Positions 18,702 to 26,682 of a stretch of DNA of 35,320 nucleotides are shown one piece after another (the first letter of the stretch is position 1; every line of letters starts with the position of its first letter). Location of the stretch: the NCBI GenBank assembly GCA_031270845.1, contig JAISXF010000067.1, positions 1 to 35,320 on the forward strand, written 5' to 3'. The translations under genes and the position numbers were made by a program. The notes beneath the pieces were generated by a model that was given only the letters and a program-made list of their open reading frames with translations, made no database searches and had not been told where the DNA came from. Source of the DNA: Prevotellaceae bacterium. Lineage in GTDB: Bacteria > Bacteroidota > Bacteroidia > Bacteroidales > UBA932.

Positions 18702-18955
18702 AGTCTTCCGTTATCCTTAACGAGTCTTCCGTTATCCTTAACGAGTCTTCCGTTATCCTTAACGAGCCTTCCGTTATCCTTAACGAGTCTTCCGTTATCC
18801 TTAACGCGCCTTCCGTTGAACTCAACGAGCCTTCCGTTGAACTCCACGCGCCTTCCGTTGAACTCCACGCGCCTTCCGTTGAACTCCACGCGCCTTCCGT
18901 TGAACTCCACGAGCCTTCCGTTGAACTCAACGAGCCTTCCGTTGAACTCAACTTT
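18702..18955. repeat. 21-bp tandem array, 12 copies, two subfamilies (CTTCCGTTATCCTTAACGAG / CTTCCGTTGAACTCAACGAG)
   Basis: Direct count of 'CTTCCGTT' every 21 bp. Confidence 0.97.
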
Positions 18956-18960
18956 CAACT

Positions 18961-18990
18961 AAAAAAAAGGGCGAACACATCGGTTCGCCC
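18961..18990 (-). terminator. Terminator hairpin GGGCGAAC/GTTCGCCC at the 3' side of sir2
   Basis: Stem followed by T8 on the minus strand; near-copy of the 8281 terminator. Confidence 0.75.
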
Positions 18991-19012
18991 CTACTGTCTT
19001 TACGTCTATTGT

Positions 19013-19720
19013 CTAAAAGTCTATGTTCTCAAAGTCCATGTTCTTTAGTTCATCGACTAATTTTTTCAGCCCGACAGTGGCCGGTTCTTTGATGTAGCGG
19101 ACATTTGGCACGCCGACCGGTACATCGTTCGGATCGACGATATACTTCGGCGTGCGCTTCGGGACATAATGAATAAGCCCCGCCGCCGGATACACCGCCA
19201 TCGAAGTGCCAACGACAATATAAATGTCGGCCTGTCCGCTAAGCTCGGCGGCGCGATCGATCATCGGCACCGCCTCGCCGAACCATACGATATGCGGACG
19301 CAGCTGCGCGCCCTGCGGGTCGGTCATACCTTCGGTCAGTTCCCAGCCGTCGATTTCGACGATATAATTTGGATCGATCGTGCTGCGGGCTTTTCGGAGT
19401 TCGCCGTGCAGGTGCAGCACGCTGGAAGAGCCGGCGCGCTCGTGCAGGTCGTCCACATTCTGGGTGATAATATGCACGTCGAAGGCTTGCTCGAGCCGAA
19501 CCAGCTCCCGGTGTCCGGCGTTTGGCTCTGCGGTTAGCAGCTGCTTGCGCCGCCGGTTATAGAAATCAAGCACGAATTTTCGGTTTTTGAGCCATCCTTC
19601 GTACGTGGCGACGTCTTCGATGCGGTGCTGTTCCCAGAGGCCTCCGCTATCGCGGAATGTATTGATGCCGCTTTCAGCGCTCATTCCTGCGCCCGATAAT
19701 ACTACCACTTTTTTTTTCAT
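19013..19720 (-). CDS. cobB: Sir2 family NAD-dependent protein deacylase
   Basis: 'KVVVLSGAGMSAESGINTFRDSGGLWEQ', 'IITQNVDDLHERAG', 'LRPHIVWFGEAVP'. Confidence 0.95.
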   Translation of the reverse strand: MKKKVVVLSGAGMSAESGINTFRDSGGLWEQHRIEDVATYEGWLKNRKFVLDFYNRRRKQLLTAEPNAGHRELVRLEQAFDVHIITQNVDDLHERAGSSSVLHLHGELRKARSTIDPNYIVEIDGWELTEGMTDPQGAQLRPHIVWFGEAVPMIDRAAELSGQADIYIVVGTSMAVYPAAGLIHYVPKRTPKYIVDPNDVPVGVPNVRYIKEPATVGLKKLVDELKNMDFENIDF

Positions 19721-19751
19721 ATATCCTGTTTATTTTGATGATGCCTTATGT

Positions 19752-21059
19752 TCACCGGTTCCATATTTTTTCCATGATTTGGAGGCTTTGTTCCGGCGTG
19801 AGCAGACCCTGTTTTTCGTGGCTGTTCTGGATAAAGATACAGTGTTCGATGGCGGCCTGACCGCGGACGATGTCTTCGGCGAGGGCATCGCAGCTTGGCG
19901 CACCGCAGGCGCCGCAGTCGATACCGGGCAGGGCGTTTTTCAGGGCGCGGGCTTTTTCCATTTTCTGCAGGGCTTTCGTAATATCCAAATCATACTTAAC
20001 CATCGACCGCGGGCGGATTTCGCCGACGTCGATTTGGCCGGCGAGGTATTGCCGGTAGTCGTCAACGGCGTCGTTTTCGCCGGTCTGGTCGCGGGCGTTG
20101 AGGCGGATACATTCGGCGGCCAGGAACCGGTTGTAGGGGGTGAGGATGCCGCCGGCGCAGCTCTCGTCGCAGGCGCGCAGTTCGAGGTAATCGACGCCGG
20201 CGATTTCGTCGTTTTCGAGCCGCTCCAGAAATTCCACCACGTTTTCAATTCCGTCGATGGCCAGCCCTTTGCCGTTGATGTGCCGGACTTCGCCGCCGGT
20301 GAGCGACCAGGTCATACCGCGCGCCGAGACCTGTGTTTCGCGCGTCGCGGGGCGTTCTTTCCCGCGTTGCCGGTACTCCTGCAGGACGCGGTTATACATA
20401 TAATGCATATTGATGACGCCGTCGATAGGCGACGCATAGCCGCCCACCGGCGCTTTGATGGAGGCGATTTTGGCGGCGCAGGGGGTCAGGTAGAAAAGGC
20501 CTATCTCGGCGGGGTCGATGCCTTGTCGGGCATACCGCTGGCGGAAATATTCGGTGGTTATTTCGAGCGGTTGTTTGAGCCGCAGCAGATGATTGACCAG
20601 CGCCGGAAATCGGATTTGTATCAGCCGTGTTACGGCGGGGCAGAACGAGGAAATCACCGGCCTGTCGTGCGTTTGGACGTAGCGGTTGATTTCGTCGATT
20701 AAAAAATCGACCCCGTGTTCCGCTTCGCGCACATCGGTAAAGCCGAGGTTGAGCAGGATGTCGATAATCTCCTGCCGCGATACGCCGGCGCCAAACTGCC
20801 CGATAAATATCGAGGGGATTAATAAAATGCGGCGCCGGTAATGGAAGATTTTCGTAAAATCGTCGTCCTCCACGACAATGGCGCGTGTCGGGCAGGCGCG
20901 GTGGCATTCGCCGCAGTCGATACACCATGCGGGATACAGCAGCGCTTTGCCGCCGTGGACGCGCAGGGCTTCCGTCGGGCACACTTTCATGCAGTGCGAG
21001 CAGCCGGTACATACGTCGTGCCGTATTTTCAGGGCATGGTGAAAGGCTTGCTGTTCCAT
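19752..21059 (-). CDS. [FeFe]-hydrogenase large-subunit-domain protein with 2x[4Fe-4S] ferredoxin N-terminus and C-terminal Cys-rich Fe-S domain
   Basis: 'CTGCSHCMKVCP', 'CIDCGECHRACP'; H-cluster-like segments 'SSFCPAVTR', 'TPCAAKIASIK', 'ELRACDESCAGG'; C-terminal 'CGACGAPSC'. Confidence 0.88.
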   Translation of the reverse strand: MEQQAFHHALKIRHDVCTGCSHCMKVCPTEALRVHGGKALLYPAWCIDCGECHRACPTRAIVVEDDDFTKIFHYRRRILLIPSIFIGQFGAGVSRQEIIDILLNLGFTDVREAEHGVDFLIDEINRYVQTHDRPVISSFCPAVTRLIQIRFPALVNHLLRLKQPLEITTEYFRQRYARQGIDPAEIGLFYLTPCAAKIASIKAPVGGYASPIDGVINMHYMYNRVLQEYRQRGKERPATRETQVSARGMTWSLTGGEVRHINGKGLAIDGIENVVEFLERLENDEIAGVDYLELRACDESCAGGILTPYNRFLAAECIRLNARDQTGENDAVDDYRQYLAGQIDVGEIRPRSMVKYDLDITKALQKMEKARALKNALPGIDCGACGAPSCDALAEDIVRGQAAIEHCIFIQNSHEKQGLLTPEQSLQIMEKIWNR

Positions 21060-21070
21060 ACTTTTACGGG

Positions 21071-21484
21071 TTATTGCAGGGCGACGGTAATGGTGAGCGT
21101 TGTGCCTTTCCCGACGACGGAGTCGATATCAAGCCGGTCGGCATTTTCGAGGATATTGGGCAGTCCCATGCCGGCGCCGAAGCCCATTTCGCGCACTTTG
21201 GGCGAGGCGGTCGAGAACCCCCGCTGCATGGCCTGTTCAATATCGGCGATTCCCGGTCCTTCGTCTTCGAGCCGCAGCCGTATCTGCTCCGGGTCGATGT
21301 CGGCGGTAATAACGCCGCGGCAGGCATGGGCTACGATATTGACTTCCGCCTCGTACAGCGCCACGACTACCCGTTTGGTAATGCCGGGGTCGATATTGAG
21401 CAGCTTCAGCGTTTTCTTTACCTGGCTCGCGGCATCGCCGGCGCGGGTAAAATCGCCTCCCTGTACGTGAAAAGTCAGTTGCAT
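21071..21484 (-). CDS. RsbW/HPK-like ATP-binding protein (GHKL ATPase)
   Basis: 'VVALYEAEVNIVAHACRGVITADIDPEQIRLRLEDEGPGIADIEQAMQRGFSTASPKVREMGFGAGMGLPNI' N/G1/G2 boxes. Confidence 0.88.
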   Translation of the reverse strand: MQLTFHVQGGDFTRAGDAASQVKKTLKLLNIDPGITKRVVVALYEAEVNIVAHACRGVITADIDPEQIRLRLEDEGPGIADIEQAMQRGFSTASPKVREMGFGAGMGLPNILENADRLDIDSVVGKGTTLTITVALQ

Positions 21485-21502
21485 CGTTGATTTCCGTTAG
21501 GG

Positions 21503-21847
21503 TTAATAAACCGGTTTTAATCCGGCGGAGTAAAGGATTCCGGCGGCTTTGAACATCGAAAAGGGGCTTTGGATAAGCGTCATGTCGTTATCGGCAGCCA
21601 GCTTCAGCATGTCGGGCGTCGCTTTTTTACGGCGGACAAAGAGGATGTATTGGGCGTCGGATATTTCGGCGGTGCGGATGGTCTGGATATTGGCGAGGCC
21701 GGTAATCAGTAAAAAGTTCGAGCGTTTTTGTGTCAGCACATCGCTCATCAGGTCGGAAGCAAAGCCGTATTCGATGACCTCCTGCGCCCGCTCTGCACCG
21801 CAGACAATCTCTCCGTCCACCAATCGGGCTATCTCTTGCAGCGTCAT
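21503..21847 (-). CDS. DRTGG-domain protein
   Basis: MTLQEIARLVDGEIVCGAERAQEVIEYGFASDLMSDVL...; typical neighbour of hydrogenase-type Fe-S proteins. Confidence 0.75.
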   Translation of the reverse strand: MTLQEIARLVDGEIVCGAERAQEVIEYGFASDLMSDVLTQKRSNFLLITGLANIQTIRTAEISDAQYILFVRRKKATPDMLKLAADNDMTLIQSPFSMFKAAGILYSAGLKPVY

Positions 21848-21895
21848 AACGGGGTTAGATGTGTTGCGGGGTTAAACATACGGTTTCGCCGGCTT

Positions 21896-22666
21896 TTACT
21901 GCGCAAAAAAGCGGTATATGATATAGCCCGCCTGCCGGTTTGGCGCAGCGACATCGACTTCAAAGCGCGACAGCCTCGCCATCGTCAGGGCGGCTTCCTG
22001 CAGGCAGCGGTCGTTCGACGAGGCGGCGGCGTCTGTCTTGGCCGATTTCACATACCCGCGCCTGTCGGCTTCGATAAGTACCTTTACATCGCCGCCGTTC
22101 TGGCACTGGTAGGCCGGCACGGGCAGCGAGAACGCTTTCCGGTTGCCGAGCTCGTACCGGATAACCGACGGCCCCTGATAAACGGCGGCAGTCGTCGCTG
22201 CCGGCCTGTTCGACGGGCGGGCGACATCGTCGGCGCCCTGCCTGTCGATCAACTGTTGCCGCGAGGCATTGAGCCTCTCCTGCACCGCCCGGGCTTCTTC
22301 GTTCAGCGCGTTGATGTTCGTATTGCGGTCGTCGCGCAGGGGCTGGTTGCGCAATGCGGCCACATTGACGGCCACGTTGCGCACTTCGGCGGCGCTGCGG
22401 GTACTGCGCGACGCGTCGATTTGCCGGTTTAAGGCGTTCTTCACCGCGAGGCGTTGCTGTTCCTGTCGCTGTTGGATTTCTTCGATGTCCGGCTCTGTAA
22501 AATCGAGCATAATGGACAATTCTTTAGTGCTGATGGAATATAATTTTGCAGAAAAGAGGATTATCAGTATCCCTAAATGAAATAATACCGTGCCGTAGCA
22601 GCCCGTACTGTGTTCACGGAAAAAACCGTGAAGCGTAAATTTCCGTTGCAATACCTTTAGCATCAT
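21896..22666 (-). CDS. TonB-like energy transducer family protein
   Basis: Start MMLKVLQRKF; single TM 'GTVLFHLGILIILFSAKLYSI'; C-terminal 'GDVKVLIEADRRGYVKSAKTDAAASSNDRCLQEAALTMARLSRFE', TonB_C-like. Confidence 0.65.
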   Translation of the reverse strand: MMLKVLQRKFTLHGFFREHSTGCYGTVLFHLGILIILFSAKLYSISTKELSIMLDFTEPDIEEIQQRQEQQRLAVKNALNRQIDASRSTRSAAEVRNVAVNVAALRNQPLRDDRNTNINALNEEARAVQERLNASRQQLIDRQGADDVARPSNRPAATTAAVYQGPSVIRYELGNRKAFSLPVPAYQCQNGGDVKVLIEADRRGYVKSAKTDAAASSNDRCLQEAALTMARLSRFEVDVAAPNRQAGYIIYRFFAQ

Positions 22667-22671
22667 TTCAG

Positions 22672-22744
22672 TGACCCCGGTGGGGGTCGAACCCACGACC
22701 CACAGATTAAGAGTCTGTTGCTCTACCAACTGAGCTACGGAGTC
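22672..22744 (-). tRNA. tRNA-Lys (anticodon CTT)
   Basis: GACTCCGTAGCTCAGTTGGTAGAGCAACAGACTCTTAATCTGTGGGTCGTGGGTTCGACCCCCACCGGGGTCA; cloverleaf complete; CCA not encoded. Confidence 0.96.
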
Positions 22745-22756
22745 TGAATGGAGGGA

Positions 22757-22764
22757 CAAAGGTA
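22757..22764 (-). promoter_or_regulatory. -7 element TACCTTTG for tRNA-Lys
   Basis: Exact TACCTTTG 13 nt upstream of the tRNA 5' end. Confidence 0.55.
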
Positions 22765-22881
22765 CATAAAATTTCTTTGTAAAATACCAAACAGCGATAA
22801 AGAAATTGCCTGCGGGGATGAAAATGGATGAAAAGGGGCAAAGGACTCCCCTGTCGGGGAATGGCCTGCCTGCCGCAGCTC

Positions 22882-23430
22882 CTAATTCCTGATGGAGTCC
22901 CCCGTGGCGTACCGGGGCGGTGGGGCCGACATGGTAGGGGAGAGGGTATGCGCCGGGCTGTGGTTGTCGGTTTCGGGGGGCAGGGTGTCGCCGGACGGTT
23001 TGAGGTCGGGTTCGGGGGTTTCCTGTTTTATTTCTTGCGCCGGCAGATGGTCGGCGTGCAGCGGTTCGGGCGGCTTTGCGGGGGGGATTTGATCGGGGGG
23101 GGACGGGGCGCTGTCGGGCGCACCGGCGGTTATTTCCGGCAGGGGCATTCCGGCGGGCGCCCGGTACCGGAGGTATAACAGCGTGCCGGAGGCCAGCAAT
23201 ACGGCTATGGCGGCGGCCATGAGTGTTCTCCACATTATCCGGTGCGTTTTTCGCGCCTGCTGTTCGGGTTCCAGGGCTTCCGCCAGCCTGCGGATGGCGT
23301 CGAGCTGCGCCCGGCAGTCGGGGCACGATAACAGATGCGCCTGAAAAACGGCTTCCTGCTCGTCGTTCATCCGGTTCATGAGGTAGTCCCGAATCTGTTC
23401 CCTTTCCGGATGGTTGCTGTGGTTAATCAT
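22882..23430 (-). CDS. Zinc-finger-type anti-sigma factor, single TM, Pro-rich C-terminus
   Basis: MINHSNHPEREQIRDYLMNRMNDEQEAVFQAHLLSCPDCRAQL (HxxxCxxC) then TM 'TLMAAAIAVLLASGTLLYL'. Confidence 0.75.
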   Translation of the reverse strand: MINHSNHPEREQIRDYLMNRMNDEQEAVFQAHLLSCPDCRAQLDAIRRLAEALEPEQQARKTHRIMWRTLMAAAIAVLLASGTLLYLRYRAPAGMPLPEITAGAPDSAPSPPDQIPPAKPPEPLHADHLPAQEIKQETPEPDLKPSGDTLPPETDNHSPAHTLSPTMSAPPPRYATGDSIRN

Positions 23431-24557
23431 CGTTGCTGAAGGATTGTTTTTAATTGTTTTACAATATTCTTTTTTATTCTTGTACATTCCTGCCTGAGGT
23501 TTTCGTTCAGGCGTTTTCGCTCGGCGTCCGAAAGCGCCGCGCCGTTATAACGTTCTTCAATAATTTCGTCGTACGAAAGGCCATTGACCGCTACGTCTAT
23601 CAACAGGAGTACTTTGTCGTGCCGTCCTTCGACCAAGCGCCGGTGGAGCGGATGGCGGGTGTCGAGCAGTATGAGGGCGGCCAGACGTGCCATTTCGTAT
23701 TCGTTTTCCACATCGCAGTCGATTGGCGCCGGGGCAGCGTCGTCGATATTTTCATCGGCAAACCGGAAGGCTCCGGCATCCAATTCGTCCGTCGCTTCGT
23801 TTTTTTTGTTTCGCCGGCAATATTCGTGCATTTTATTGACGCATATTCTGTACGCATAGTGGCGAAAGTGAACGGCGTCGTTAAACGCGACTTCCTGCAT
23901 CCGCACTTTTCGATTCAGCTCGACATAACTTTCGGTCGTTACCTCGTCTTTTGCGATGTCTCTATAGGTAGATGACCAGATTTTCGCTTTTGTGACATGG
24001 GATGCCAGTTTATTTAACAGTTCGCATACGCAATTCCAAAAATCGCTGTCGTTACGGCGCAGCTGTACAATGAACTGTTCGAACCGGAGCGGGTATATTT
24101 TCAGTGCCTCGTTCCAGAAGTAGCCTTTGAGTTCGTCGGGCGTAAAGAACGTCTTTGTTGAATGGTAAAATGGTTGGAAGAGGTCTTCGAGAAGCAGGGC
24201 GGTAAGGTAGAAGGGCAGGCTTTGCCGGGTTTTTATCACGGCATCCCAGTCGGATGCAGCCGACTGCTGCCGGAGGGTGTCGAGTTGCCGCTGGAGCCAT
24301 GTGCGGACAGTCCGTGCGAAAGGATTTTCAACGCCTTTTTCCTTTTGCCGCTCCACAAAACGGGCATACCCGATACGGGCATACAGGAGCGGGACGAGCT
24401 CCTTGCGAAGCCCTCGGATATTGCTTGCCGCGCTGTGCATCTGCGGTGTGAGGTCGGCAATAACCGTTTGCCGGAACGAAGGAGAAAAGCCAAGATACGA
24501 GAGTTCCTGTTTTTCCCATTCTTTCACTATAATTTCCGTTGCTGCCTGAGTAACCAT
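23427..24557 (-). CDS. Divergent sigma-70-like protein with about 220-aa N-terminal extension
   Basis: C-terminal half: 'NDAVHFRHYAYRICVNKMHEYCRRNKKNE' (sigma2-like) and 'HDKVLLLIDVAVNGLSYDEIIEERYNGAALSDAERKRLNENLRQECTRIKKNI' (sigma4/HTH-like). ATG at 24557 overlaps the preceding stop (TAATG). Confidence 0.6.
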   Translation of the reverse strand: MVTQAATEIIVKEWEKQELSYLGFSPSFRQTVIADLTPQMHSAASNIRGLRKELVPLLYARIGYARFVERQKEKGVENPFARTVRTWLQRQLDTLRQQSAASDWDAVIKTRQSLPFYLTALLLEDLFQPFYHSTKTFFTPDELKGYFWNEALKIYPLRFEQFIVQLRRNDSDFWNCVCELLNKLASHVTKAKIWSSTYRDIAKDEVTTESYVELNRKVRMQEVAFNDAVHFRHYAYRICVNKMHEYCRRNKKNEATDELDAGAFRFADENIDDAAPAPIDCDVENEYEMARLAALILLDTRHPLHRRLVEGRHDKVLLLIDVAVNGLSYDEIIEERYNGAALSDAERKRLNENLRQECTRIKKNIVKQLKTILQQR

Positions 24558-25513
24558 TACCGTAATGTTGCCCATGTTTCTTTGTCAATGCGGCTGCCGA
24601 TTATTTCTACTACTTTGGCCGCTACGGTCGATGCCATCAGGCCGCATTGCGGCAGGGGACGGCCGGAGGCGTGCGCATACAGAAAGCCGGCGGCATATAA
24701 ATCGCCGGCGCCGGTAGCGTCGATAGCCTGAGCGGGGCAGGCAGGGATGGTGTGCAGCGCCTCGCCGCACTGTATGAGCGATCCCTGTTCGCCGATTTTG
24801 ACGGCTGCAATCCGACAATACCGGCTCATTTCCTGTGCCGCTTCGAGGGGGTTCCGACCGGTAAAGGCCGCCGCTTCGGCTTCGTTGGCAAATACAATAT
24901 CGACGTAGTCTTGAATGATCTCTGAGAGGAAGTCTTTATGCGCCTCTACGACGTTGTAGCTCGCCAAATCGAGCGAGATAATCAGGCCTTTGGATTTGGC
25001 GAGACCGACCGCCCGCCGCACCAAATCGAGGTTTTGCACTAAATAGCCTTCGATATGAAAATAATCATACCCGTCGAACATTGCGGGGTTCAGGTCGTCG
25101 GGCACAAGTTCGATAGCGGCGCCCAGGTAAGTGGCCATTGTGCGTTCCGTGTCGGGCGTGATAAATACCGTGCAGCGGCCTGTGGCCTGCGGACTGTGTA
25201 ATAAGATCGATTGCAGGCCGTGCGCCCGCTGGTCGTCGGCAAACAGGCGCCCGAGCTCGTCGTTCCCTGTTTTCCCGATAAACGTACTTGGCATGCCGAG
25301 TTCTGCCGTACCGTTTAGCGTATTGGAGGTCGAGCCGCCGGCCACAATTTGCACTTCGCGCGTCCGGATTTCATTCCAGATATGGCTGCTGACAGTCTCA
25401 TCCACATGCTGCATACTGCCTTTCGGCAGGTTGAATTGCCGGAGTAATTCGTCACTCTCAAGCGGGGCTAAAATATCGACTAATGCATTGCCGATGCCTA
25501 TGATAGATTTCAT
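24557..25513 (-). CDS. PfkB family carbohydrate/adenosine kinase
   Basis: 'IIGIGNALVDILAPLESDELL', 'VAGGSTSNTLNGTAELG', 'IDATGAGDLYAAGFLYAHASG'. Confidence 0.92.
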   Translation of the reverse strand: MKSIIGIGNALVDILAPLESDELLRQFNLPKGSMQHVDETVSSHIWNEIRTREVQIVAGGSTSNTLNGTAELGMPSTFIGKTGNDELGRLFADDQRAHGLQSILLHSPQATGRCTVFITPDTERTMATYLGAAIELVPDDLNPAMFDGYDYFHIEGYLVQNLDLVRRAVGLAKSKGLIISLDLASYNVVEAHKDFLSEIIQDYVDIVFANEAEAAAFTGRNPLEAAQEMSRYCRIAAVKIGEQGSLIQCGEALHTIPACPAQAIDATGAGDLYAAGFLYAHASGRPLPQCGLMASTVAAKVVEIIGSRIDKETWATLR

Positions 25514-25574
25514 CTTCCTGTTTTTCTATTTTTTGATTATCCTTTCGTAATTTTCCACAAAAGTAGGAAACATT

Positions 25575-25605
25575 TTTGATATACGCTAAAAGAATTGTAC
25601 CTTTG
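25575..25605 (+). promoter_or_regulatory. Promoter TTTG-N19-TACCTTTG for tRNA-Pro
   Basis: TTTG 25575-25578; TACCTTTG 25598-25605. Confidence 0.7.
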
Positions 25606-25634
25606 CAGCCCCGCGTACGTAGCGATGGATATTG

Positions 25635-25711
25635 CGGAGTGTAGCGCAGTTGGCTAGCGCAGATGCTTTGGGAGCATCAGGTCGCAGGTTCGAGTCCTGT
25701 CACTCCGACCA
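25635..25711 (+). tRNA. tRNA-Pro (anticodon TGG), CCA encoded
   Basis: CGGAGTG...GATGCTTTGGGAGCATC...CACTCCGACCA; complete cloverleaf. Confidence 0.97.
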
Positions 25712-25725
25712 ATCATTTAGTATAT

Positions 25726-26304
25726 ATGAAAATGCTTTTTGCTACGGCCAATCAACACAAGGTCGATGAAGTGCAGCGCCTGCTGGGCGCCGCATTTGAG
25801 GTCGTCACACCGGCACAAACCGGCTATGCCGACGACATCCCCGAAACCGGCGACACACTGGAGCAGAACGCGCGGCAGAAAGCGCGTTTTATCTTTGAAA
25901 AATTCGGACAGCCGTGCTTTGCCGATGATACCGGATTGGAAATTGATGCCCTCAACGGCGCGCCGGGCGTATATTCCGCCCGCTATGCCGGCGACGAAAA
26001 GGATTCGGTGGCCAATATGCAGTTGGTTTTACAAAAACTGCACGGCGTAACCAACCGCGCCGCCCGCTTCCGCTGTGTGATTGTCCTGATTTTAGACGGG
26101 CGCGAATATGCCTTTGAAGGCCGCGTCGAGGGCGAAATCCTTACAGAATTACACGGCACGCAAGGCTTCGGCTACGACCCGATATTCCGTCCCGATGGCT
26201 ACCCGTGTACCTTTGCCGAAATGCCGGTAGAAGAAAAAAACCGCCTCTCGCACCGGGGCAAAGCCGTCGAACAATTAGTCAAATTTCTGGGAAATTACGC
26301 ATGA
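25726..26304 (+). CDS. rdgB: RdgB/HAM1 family non-canonical purine NTP pyrophosphatase
   Basis: MKMLFATANQHKVDEVQRLLG ... 'FADDTGLEIDALNGAPGVYSARYAG' ... 'GFGYDPIFRPDGYPCTFAEM' ... 'SHRGKAVE'. Confidence 0.95.
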   Translation: MKMLFATANQHKVDEVQRLLGAAFEVVTPAQTGYADDIPETGDTLEQNARQKARFIFEKFGQPCFADDTGLEIDALNGAPGVYSARYAGDEKDSVANMQLVLQKLHGVTNRAARFRCVIVLILDGREYAFEGRVEGEILTELHGTQGFGYDPIFRPDGYPCTFAEMPVEEKNRLSHRGKAVEQLVKFLGNYA

Positions 26305-26330
26305 TGTATCGAAATAATTATCAAAGGGCG

Positions 26331-26607
26331 TGCAGGACGAGAAAATCAACTGATTTTCTTTCGCCGCACCGAGCAGGACGAGAAAATCAACTGATTTTCT
26401 TTCCCCGCTCCGAGCGAGACGAGAAAATCAACTGATTTTCTTTCGCCGCACCGAGCGAGACGAGAAAATCAACTGATTTTCTTTCGCCGCTCCGAGCGAG
26501 ACGAGAAAATCAACTGATTTTCTTTCCCCGCTCCGAGCGAGACGAGAAAATCAACTGATTTTCTTTCCCCGCTCCGAGCGAGACGAGAAAATCAGGTGAT
26601 TTTCTGA
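26331..26607. repeat. 41-bp tandem hairpin array, 7 copies (core AGAAAATCA-AC-TGATTTTCT)
   Basis: Direct count of GAAAATCAactGATTTTC; perfect 9-bp arms in copies 1-6, GG loop in copy 7; flanking GAGCG...CGCTC. Confidence 0.97.
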
Positions 26608-26629
26608 TGCGATAGCCCTGAAAAAAAAA

Positions 26630-26661
26630 TTTGGCATTCTTCTTTTATCTTGTTACCTTTG
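26630..26661 (+). promoter_or_regulatory. Promoter TTTG-N20-TACCTTTG for the OmpA-family lipoprotein
   Basis: TTTG 26630-26633; TACCTTTG 26654-26661. Confidence 0.75.
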
Positions 26662-26682
26662 CGGTCTGTTAGAAAATTTAGG

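Noticed and set aside
18560-18962. ORFs of 94-132 aa on both strands of the 18.7-kb array
   Set aside because: Present in several frames at once because of the 21-bp period; no coding evidence.
19587-20702. 371-aa + ORF antisense to the hydrogenase-like gene
   Set aside because: Sense strand has ferredoxin and H-cluster motifs; the antisense translation has no recognisable features.
22848-22861. TCCCC-tgtc-GGGGA hairpin near the anti-sigma gene 3' end as a terminator
   Set aside because: No adjacent T-tract; insufficient evidence.
22667-23326. Upstream half of the 476-aa ORF 21896-23326
   Set aside because: It runs through the tRNA-Lys and antisigma gene; the real TonB-like gene starts at about 22666.
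26331-26607. CRISPR array interpretation of the 41-bp repeats
   Set aside because: Units are contiguous with no unique spacers and no cas genes are nearby.
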